From positions 186,164 through 250,163 of the forward strand of contig NZ_LMKC01000003.1 of assembly GCF_001421355.1 (NCBI RefSeq): DNA of 64,000 nucleotides, written 5' to 3'. Shown here in pieces: positions 58,853-64,000 of the stretch. Both the position numbers and the translations under genes were made by a program. Below the pieces are notes generated by a model. It worked only from the letters and a program-made list of their open reading frames with translations, did no database searches and was not told the DNA's origin. Numbering within the stretch: the stretch's first letter is position 1; every line of letters begins with the position of its first letter. The DNA is from Sphingomonas sp. Leaf9. GTDB lineage: Bacteria > Pseudomonadota > Alphaproteobacteria > Sphingomonadales > Sphingomonadaceae.

Positions 58853-59958
58853 CTCAGTCTTTGCGCCAGGTTGACGATCATCGCCGCGGTCGCACCCCAG
58901 ATGCGCCGATCGCCGAAGATCAGTTCGTAATAATGCCGCTCGCGCCCTTCGTGCCAGCGGCTGCCACGGCCGTGGTTCGCGCGGTCGAGCAGGAAGGCGA
59001 GCGGGACTTCGAAGATCGCGTTGACCTCGCGAGGATGGGGCACCAGCGGCAAGTCGGCAGGAATGGTGGCCAGCACCGGCGTTACTTCGAACCCGGTCAC
59101 CGTGTGATAGCGGTCGAGCGTCGCCACGACCTCCGCCGTGCCCGGCGGCAGGGCGATTTCCTCACCGGCCTCGCGCAGTGCCGCGCCGATCGCGCCGGCA
59201 TCGCTCGGGTCGACGCTGCCGCCCGGAAACGCTACCTGCCCGGCATGAGTGCGCAGGTCGTCGGTACGCTGGGTCAGCAGCACGCCGGGGTCCGCCCGGT
59301 CGGTCACGGCGATCAGCACCGCCGCCGCACGCCATCCGCCCTCGGGCATCGGCGCCTCGCCGTTCAGATCCCCCACCAGCAGCGGCTCGGCGGGCGCCGC
59401 CGGTTCGAACGGGAAGAACGCGCCTTCGCTCCACAGTCCGCGCCGCCCTTCGGGGCCCTCGACCAATTGTTCGGCCAATTCGTAGAAGACGGTTCGCGCG
59501 ATCAATGCGTCCATGCCGCCGCGGACCCGCAGATAGGGGCGGGGGGCGTCCATCGTCCCCTTGATCCGGATTGGGTGATCGGCGTCGGCAACCGCCACCT
59601 CTTCGGTATTCAGCCGGAACGCGATGCGGCCCTGCTCGCCCTCGCCCGACAACTTTGCCTCGACCGCGACGAACGGCGCGTCGTCGACCGCGATCGACAG
59701 CTTTTCGACCGGGGTGACCAGCACGTGCGAGCCATCGGGTTCACGCCGCAAGATCGTCGCGAACAGCCGCACCATCTCCGCCCGCGTGATCGGGCTGTCC
59801 TGGTGGAACCAGCTGCCATCGGCCGCGATCCGCATCTCGCTATCCCCGCAATGCGTGGGGTTCCAGCGATCGACGGGCGGCAGCTTCGCCTCGGCGGCAA
59901 GGCGCGCAACCTCGGCAAGCGACAGCGAAGCGAAATCGGCGGGGGGCTGCATGGGCAT
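58843..59958 (-). CDS. fusion of DUF1285 with a NUDIX CoA-pyrophosphatase-like domain
   Basis: The 371-residue chain reads through two domains. Residues 1-188 match DUF1285 proteins (RWNPTHCGDSEMRIAADGSW, WFHQDSPITRAEMVRLF). A Pro-rich linker leads to residues 206-371, a NUDIX domain with the box FPGGSVDPSD and ALREAGEEIAL, of the CoA-pyrophosphatase type. In other alphaproteobacteria these are two neighbouring genes next to the CCA gene. An in-frame ATG at 59349 could start the NUDIX part alone. The NUDIX half should hydrolyse CoA-like nucleotides; the DUF1285 role is unknown. Confidence 0.88.
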   Translation of the reverse strand: MPMQPPADFASLSLAEVARLAAEAKLPPVDRWNPTHCGDSEMRIAADGSWFHQDSPITRAEMVRLFATILRREPDGSHVLVTPVEKLSIAVDDAPFVAVEAKLSGEGEQGRIAFRLNTEEVAVADADHPIRIKGTMDAPRPYLRVRGGMDALIARTVFYELAEQLVEGPEGRRGLWSEGAFFPFEPAAPAEPLLVGDLNGEAPMPEGGWRAAAVLIAVTDRADPGVLLTQRTDDLRTHAGQVAFPGGSVDPSDAGAIGAALREAGEEIALPPGTAEVVATLDRYHTVTGFEVTPVLATIPADLPLVPHPREVNAIFEVPLAFLLDRANHGRGSRWHEGRERHYYELIFGDRRIWGATAAMIVNLAQRLRWP

Positions 59959-59999
59959 TCAAATCCGTTAGCTCGCTCTGCCCGCCCGCGACAAGGGGG

Positions 60000-60557
60000 T
60001 CAGGCCGCGAGCGCGATCCTGGGGGCGAGAATGCCCGATCGTACAGGGATGTCGCCCCGCGCCAGCAGCCGCGCCTGCTCGTAGGGGCCGGGCATGCGCC
60101 ATCCGCCGGTGCGATCGGCAGTAAAGCCGAAGCGCTGATAATAGGGCGCGTCGCCGACCAGCATCAGCGGCGCATCGTCCCCGGCCGCCGCGATCGCCCG
60201 GTGCATCAGCGCATGGCCGATCCCCATGCCCTGCCGATCCGGCGCGACCGCGACAGGGCCGACCATCACCAGCGGCAGCGCGCCGCCCTCGTCGCAGTCG
60301 AGCTGCACCGGCCAGCACTGGATACACCCGACCAGCCGCCCGTCCTCGACCAATGCGAAGCTCAGCGCCGCGATCGGCGAAAGCCTTACGCGCACGCGAT
60401 ACGCCGTTCGGCCCCGCCGGTCGTGACCGAAGGCGATGTCGAGCAACGCCTCGACCTCGGCGGCGGGAACGGCGGCAAGCGGCAACAGGTCGGTCAAGGG
60501 TCGGTCCAGTCGGCAAGTCGGATGCTGGGCGCCTGTACCGCCGCGCGGGCGGGGCAC
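60000..60557 (-). CDS. GNAT family N-acetyltransferase
   Basis: The 185-residue acetyltransferase has the acetyl-CoA motif VAVAPDRQGMGIGHALMHRAI and then the LMLVGDAPYYQRFGF segment that marks the YhbS-like subgroup. The start is uncertain: ATG at 60557 gives 185 residues, TTG at 60497 gives 165 and begins nearer the conserved core. The acceptor is unknown. It is divergent from folB by 81 bases. Confidence 0.88.
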   Translation of the reverse strand: MPRPRGGTGAQHPTCRLDRPLTDLLPLAAVPAAEVEALLDIAFGHDRRGRTAYRVRVRLSPIAALSFALVEDGRLVGCIQCWPVQLDCDEGGALPLVMVGPVAVAPDRQGMGIGHALMHRAIAAAGDDAPLMLVGDAPYYQRFGFTADRTGGWRMPGPYEQARLLARGDIPVRSGILAPRIALAA

Positions 60558-60638
60558 AAGCGAAGATTCGGGCGGCGGCTTACGTCCCCGCCCCCTTCTG
60601 CTATCGCGCGCATATTCCCAGATGATGACAGGTGCCGC

Positions 60639-61010
60639 TTGCGCGATTCGCTTCAGTTAGAAGTCCATGATGTCGAAGTGAATGTCCTGACCGGCATTTA
60701 TTCCGAGGAAACCCATCTGCCGCAGCCGCTGCGCATCTCGATGACGGTCGACCTCGATTGCCCCGAACGCTTTACGCCCGACACGCCGCTGTCGGCGTCG
60801 AAAAGCTATATGGACCTGAAGGAAGCGGCGACCACCTCGCTCCCGCCCGGCGTGCATTTCACGCTGATCGAGGGGGTGGCCGACCATATCGTCGACACGC
60901 TGTTCCTGTCCGATCCGCGCGTGCAGCGGGTGAAGATTCGCATCGTGAAACTCGCCATCGCCGAAGCGGGCGAATCGATCGGCGTCACCATGGTCCGGCA
61001 CCGGCGGTGA
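60639..61010 (+). CDS. folB: dihydroneopterin aldolase
   Basis: The 123-residue enzyme of folate synthesis converts dihydroneopterin to hydroxymethyl-dihydropterin; related FolX proteins epimerise the triphosphate. Seen are the N-terminal VEVNVLTGIYSEETHLPQPL and the substrate loop SASKSYMDLKEA. The only sensible start is the TTG at 60639, seven bases after ACAGG. A 12-codon ATG ORF (MMTGAACAIRFS, 60622-60660) overlaps this start in another frame and might modulate it. It overlaps folM by four bases. Confidence 0.85.
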   Translation: MRDSLQLEVHDVEVNVLTGIYSEETHLPQPLRISMTVDLDCPERFTPDTPLSASKSYMDLKEAATTSLPPGVHFTLIEGVADHIVDTLFLSDPRVQRVKIRIVKLAIAEAGESIGVTMVRHRR

Positions 61011-61756
61011 GCCGCCCGCTGGCGCTCGTCACCGGCAGCTTCCGGCGGCTGGGCGGGCATATCGCGGTGCGGCTTGCCCAGGCCGGGCATGACGTCGCGC
61101 TCCATGCATCGCATCCCGGCGACCCCGATGCGGACGTCGTCGCGGCGATCGCGGCGGCGGGGGCGGCGCATCACGTCTTTGCCGCCGATCTGGGCGAGGG
61201 CGATGTCGCGGCGGGCCTGATCGCCACCGTTGCGGCGCGGTTCGGACGGCGGGTCGACCTGCTGGTCAACAACGCCTCATGCTTTCGCGCCGACGATGCC
61301 GACCATCCCACGGCCGAATCACTGGTGGCGCATTTCGCGGTAAATGCCGCCGCGCCATTTGTGCTGGCGACGGCGCTGGCGGCGCAGGGCGGCGGCGCGG
61401 TGGTCAATATCCTCGACCAGCGCATCGCCCATCCGCATCGCGACCAGCTGGCCTATACCCTGTCGAAACAGGCGCTGGGGGAGGCGACGCGCACGCTTGC
61501 GCTGGCGCTCGCGCCGCGGGTGCGCGTGAACGGCGTCGCGCCGGGGCTGACGCTCGCGACCGAGGATTATAGCGCGGGGCAGGTCGATCGGCTGGCCGCG
61601 CTAATGCCGCTCGAACGGCTGCCTACGGTGGATCAGGTGGCCGATGCCGTCCTGTTCCTTGCGGGGGCAGGGGCGTCGACCGGACAGGTGCTCTTCGTCG
61701 ATGGCGGGGCGGGCTTGGTGTCGTTCGAACGCGATTTCGTCCACCTCGCCCGCTGA
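61007..61756 (+). CDS. folM: SDR pteridine reductase, FolM/PTR1-like
   Basis: The 249-residue NAD(P)-dependent short-chain dehydrogenase has a cofactor motif LVTGSFRRLGGHIA and NNAS. The active site is of pteridine-reductase type: NILDQR places an aspartate where ordinary SDRs have serine, followed by YTLSK. FolM reduces dihydromonapterin or dihydrofolate. The GTG start overlaps the folB stop (GTGA), so both pterin enzymes are co-translated. Confidence 0.88.
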   Translation: MSRPLALVTGSFRRLGGHIAVRLAQAGHDVALHASHPGDPDADVVAAIAAAGAAHHVFAADLGEGDVAAGLIATVAARFGRRVDLLVNNASCFRADDADHPTAESLVAHFAVNAAAPFVLATALAAQGGGAVVNILDQRIAHPHRDQLAYTLSKQALGEATRTLALALAPRVRVNGVAPGLTLATEDYSAGQVDRLAALMPLERLPTVDQVADAVLFLAGAGASTGQVLFVDGGAGLVSFERDFVHLAR

Positions 61757-61763
61757 GCCGGGG

Positions 61764-62624
61764 TCAGCCGGCCCGCCCGTCCTCGCACTGGCCGAGCGAT
61801 TCGCGTACGAACGCGAAGTCGTCGCGAGCGATCGCCGCATTGTCCGCGTCCTGCGACTGCAGGCTGGTGTCGGGCAGCGCGGCGGGCAAACCGCAGGCCA
61901 GCCGGTACCAGGCCAGCGTGTCCGGCTTCGGCGCGCCCCCGGCCTCATCGATGATATCGCCCAGCGACAGCGCCCAGCGGCGCTGCTCGCCTGGCCGGCG
62001 CAGGACCAGTAGCGACACCGGCGTGCCGGTCGCGGTCTGCAGGAAAATCTGCGTCTCGCCTTCGCCAGGCAGGGTGCCGGGGACGTGGAAGGCATTGCCG
62101 ATCCCGGTGATCGTTGGCGGGGCATCGGGGGCGATCACCTCGCGCACCACGTCGCGCACCCGCTGGTCCAGCGTCGGCTCCCACGCGAATTGCGCATCCG
62201 GGGTAACCAACTGTACCTGATCGGGACGCCCCGCCACCGCGCGGGCAAAGGCGATGACCCGCTGCCGCTTGAGGTTGGGCGCACGCCCGCGCGGATCGAA
62301 CGGCACGTCGACCAGATAGCCGACCCGCGCGGGCAGCGGGCCAGTCGCGCGAATCAGGGCGCTGACATCGGCCGTGACGTAGAAACGCACATATCCTGCG
62401 GCCAGGCCGGGGGCCTCGTCCGGTGCGATCCGCGCGACCGAACGAATCGTCGCATCCAGCACGATGTCGCTGTCCAGCGCCAGCCGGGCGAGGCGGGCAT
62501 AGGCAACCGGCGCCGAGTCGGGGGTAGCGGTAACAGGAGCGGGTCCACCCTGCCGTGCAGAAACCGGTGAACATGCGACTATGCAAAGCGAGATTGCTGC
62601 GGTAGCGAGCGGCGTGCGTTTCAT
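61764..62624 (-). CDS. secreted protein of unknown function
   Basis: The 286-residue protein has an N-terminal signal (TPLATAAISLCIVACSPVSA) that may be a lipobox (IVAC) or a cleavable signal. The mature part is beta-rich with conserved-looking blocks (VGYLVDVPFDPRGRAPNLKRQ, FLQTATGTPVSLLVLRRPGE). No known domain was recognised. It is convergent to folM with a seven-base gap, and divergent from tonB. Confidence 0.78.
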   Translation of the reverse strand: MKRTPLATAAISLCIVACSPVSARQGGPAPVTATPDSAPVAYARLARLALDSDIVLDATIRSVARIAPDEAPGLAAGYVRFYVTADVSALIRATGPLPARVGYLVDVPFDPRGRAPNLKRQRVIAFARAVAGRPDQVQLVTPDAQFAWEPTLDQRVRDVVREVIAPDAPPTITGIGNAFHVPGTLPGEGETQIFLQTATGTPVSLLVLRRPGEQRRWALSLGDIIDEAGGAPKPDTLAWYRLACGLPAALPDTSLQSQDADNAAIARDDFAFVRESLGQCEDGRAG

Positions 62625-62712
62625 GCACTCGCTCTTACCGCCCGGAAAACTGTGGTTACAGACTTATTTCGGTCATGGGGCGATTGTACGAATGTTTCGT
62701 CCGACAAAGCGT

Positions 62713-62741
62713 TTGCGTCGTTTAAAAGGCCGCGATAGACA
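62713..62741 (+). promoter_or_regulatory. tentative tonB promoter
   Basis: TTGCGT and TAGACA, 17 bases apart, lie about 110 bases upstream of tonB in the 223-base gap 62625-62847. No Fur or Irr-type box is obvious. No other gene or RNA was seen in this gap. Confidence 0.3.
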
Positions 62742-62847
62742 ATCGTGGTCCGGAATGCCGCGTAGCCCCGGACACGCGGTCGTTGCGCGCCGGTTTCGGC
62801 CGGGCGGATCGACCCAATGTACCGGGCTAGAGGAGTTTGGTTGCTGA

Positions 62848-63540
62848 ATGGCTTACGCTGACCAAAAAGCAGGTAGTGGCCGGATCGTCGCGCTGATCAT
62901 CGTGGGGATTCTCCACGTCGTGATCGGGTACGCGTTCATCTCCGGCCTTGCCTACAAATATGTGAAGAAGGCGGTTGAAGACACCGAGACGTTCGACGTC
63001 GAGGAACCGCCACCCCCGCCCGAGGAGATTCCTCCTCCCCCGCCGCCGCCCGAACAGCCGCAGCCGCAGTCGCCGCCGCCGGTAGTGACGCCGCCGCCGA
63101 TCGTTCGCACACAGGCCCCGCCGCCTGTGGTGATCCAGTCGGTGACGACGCCGCCGCCGAGCTATGCGCCGATTCCGACCGCTGGCCCGCCTGCGCCGCC
63201 GGCACCGGTTGCGCCTCCGGCGCCGCCGGCACCCGTGGTCAGCAAGGCTGCAGGGGCAAAGGGCGATCCGGCGCAGTGGATCACCAACGACGACTATCCG
63301 CCCAGCGCGCTGAACAGCGGCGACGAGGGTGTGACGGGCATCGCTTGGGACATCAATGCGCAGGGTCGCGTCGAAAACTGCCGCGTGACGTCTTCGTCGG
63401 GTTCGGCTGCGCTCGATCGCGCCGCCTGCTCCGCGATCACCCGTCGCGGTCGGTACAGCCCGGCGCTCGATCAGTCCGGCAATGCGATCCGGTCGAGTTC
63501 GTCGCGTCGCGTTCGCTGGCAGCTGCCGGCCGATCGGTAA
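62848..63540 (+). CDS. tonB: energy transducer TonB
   Basis: The 230-residue inner-membrane protein carries proton-motive energy to outer-membrane receptors. It has an N-terminal anchor (IVALIIVGILHVVIGYAFIS), a long Pro-rich periplasmic spacer (about residues 52-135) and a C-terminal TonB domain (YPPSALNSGDEGVTGIAWDI to the end). The ATG follows GAGGAG at an unusually long spacing of 12 bases, with an in-frame TGA immediately upstream. exbB follows after a hairpin. Confidence 0.93.
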   Translation: MAYADQKAGSGRIVALIIVGILHVVIGYAFISGLAYKYVKKAVEDTETFDVEEPPPPPEEIPPPPPPPEQPQPQSPPPVVTPPPIVRTQAPPPVVIQSVTTPPPSYAPIPTAGPPAPPAPVAPPAPPAPVVSKAAGAKGDPAQWITNDDYPPSALNSGDEGVTGIAWDINAQGRVENCRVTSSSGSAALDRAACSAITRRGRYSPALDQSGNAIRSSSSRRVRWQLPADR

Positions 63541-63552
63541 GACCGGGTACCT

Positions 63553-63570
63553 CGCGACCTTCGGGTCGCG
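63553..63570 (+). other. UUCG-loop hairpin between tonB and exbB
   Basis: CGCGACC-TTCG-GGTCGCG is a perfect 7-bp stem closed by a stable TTCG tetraloop, 13 bases after the tonB stop. No T-tract follows, so it is more likely an mRNA-stability or attenuation element than a full terminator. Confidence 0.6.
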
Positions 63571-63626
63571 GGGGCGTCCGGGGCAATATTCTTCCAGAAC
63601 ATATCAGCTCTTAAGGAAACTATTCG

Positions 63627-64000
63627 ATGTTGACCCCCATCCTTGCCGCCGGTGCGCCTGCCGGGGCTCCGAACTTCGGCTTCTACGAGGCACTGCAGCA
63701 GGGCGGCGCGATCGCGATCAGCACGCTGGCCATTCTCGTGATCATGTCGGTCGGTTCGTTCTACATCCTCTTCACCAAGCTGTTCGAACAGCAGAAGATC
63801 ATGAACCAGGCGAAGCGCGTCCGCGCCCAGTTCTGGCAGTCGAACTCGCTGCGTGAAGGCGCCGCCAAGCTCGACAAGAACTCGGCCTACCGTCAGATCG
63901 TCGACGACGGCCTCGCCGCGCAGGAACAGCACGGCAAGCTGACCGATCCGGTCGAAGCACACGACTGGCTGCACGGCTCGCTCGCCCGCTCGGAATCGGC
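63627..64000 (+). CDS. exbB: ExbB/MotA-TolQ-type proton channel protein, 5' part
   Basis: The first 124 codons of the gene are inside the window. They contain an Ala/Pro-rich N-terminus, the first membrane helix (AIAISTLAILVIMSVGSFYI) and a charged cytoplasmic segment (KIMNQAKRVRAQFWQS). ExbB with ExbD powers TonB. The ATG at 63627 follows TAAGGAAAC. Continuation beyond 64000 is not seen. Confidence 0.92.
   Translation, partial: MLTPILAAGAPAGAPNFGFYEALQQGGAIAISTLAILVIMSVGSFYILFTKLFEQQKIMNQAKRVRAQFWQSNSLREGAAKLDKNSAYRQIVDDGLAAQEQHGKLTDPVEAHDWLHGSLARSES

Noticed and set aside
63000..63240. CCG-rich repeated stretch as a repeat element
   Set aside because: It encodes the Pro-rich spacer of TonB and is explained by protein composition.

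Overview
The window is chromosomal DNA of a high-G+C alphaproteobacterium, most likely a Sphingomonas-type member of the Sphingomonadales. The pointers are alphaproteobacterial gene orders (nuo-birA-coaX-rnj-DUF1467, yqeY-dnaG-rpoD), a pyruvate dehydrogenase E1 beta carrying its own lipoyl domain, an EcfG-type general stress promoter, and many GTG or TTG starts fused to the upstream stop codon. No tRNA, rRNA, insertion sequence, prophage or CRISPR array was seen. Coding density is very high and no gene-free stretch exceeds 300 bases; the longest are 17056-17283 and 62625-62847.

Layout. 1-13499: respiratory complex I operon from the tail of nuoC to nuoN. It is interrupted by an NTF2-like gene, a small membrane protein gene and three tiny ORFs that join stop to start codons. 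13496-17055: birA, coaX, ribonuclease J and a DUF1467 membrane protein in the same direction. 17284-24740: a large membrane-anchored coiled-coil protein divergent from a histidine-less Hpt-like protein, then a minus-strand cluster (unknown gene, MoxR ATPase, CHAP amidase, GT-C glycosyltransferase, VWA protein). 24911-29423: rpoD, dnaG and yqeY on the minus strand, transcribed yqeY-dnaG-rpoD. 29569-35559: carA, a low-G+C 74-codon gene, carB, greA and a rhomboid protease. 35696-37599: DUF4170 and a four-gene YqjD/ElaB/YqjE-like membrane-stress operon behind an EcfG-type promoter. 37744-43342: enolase, a lipoprotein, CsaA, an FtsB-like protein and both pyruvate dehydrogenase E1 subunits.

43391-46643: three overlapping Tad-type pseudopilin genes with no secretion machinery beside them. 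46753-50177: an NDUFAF6-like squalene/phytoene-synthase-fold protein, an EF-hand protein, and a MerR regulator with an acyl-CoA dehydrogenase. 50239-53562: purC, a DUF4349 lipoprotein, an alpha/beta hydrolase and a TetR regulator. 53623-59958: parC, a GGDEF-EAL protein, the CCA-adding enzyme and a DUF1285-NUDIX fusion. 60000-64000: a GNAT acetyltransferase, a folB-folM pterin pair, a secreted unknown protein, and tonB followed by the start of exbB.

Most of the window is housekeeping. The best candidates for new biology are the coupled mini-ORF chain in nuo, the compositionally foreign gene between carA and carB, the Hpt-like protein without its histidine beside a polarity-factor-like coiled-coil protein, the MoxR/CHAP/GT-C/VWA cluster, the EcfG-driven YqjD-like operon, the DUF1285-NUDIX fusion, and the orphan Tad cluster with an AT-rich insert. 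All G+C values are hand counts, and family assignments come from motif recognition without database searches.
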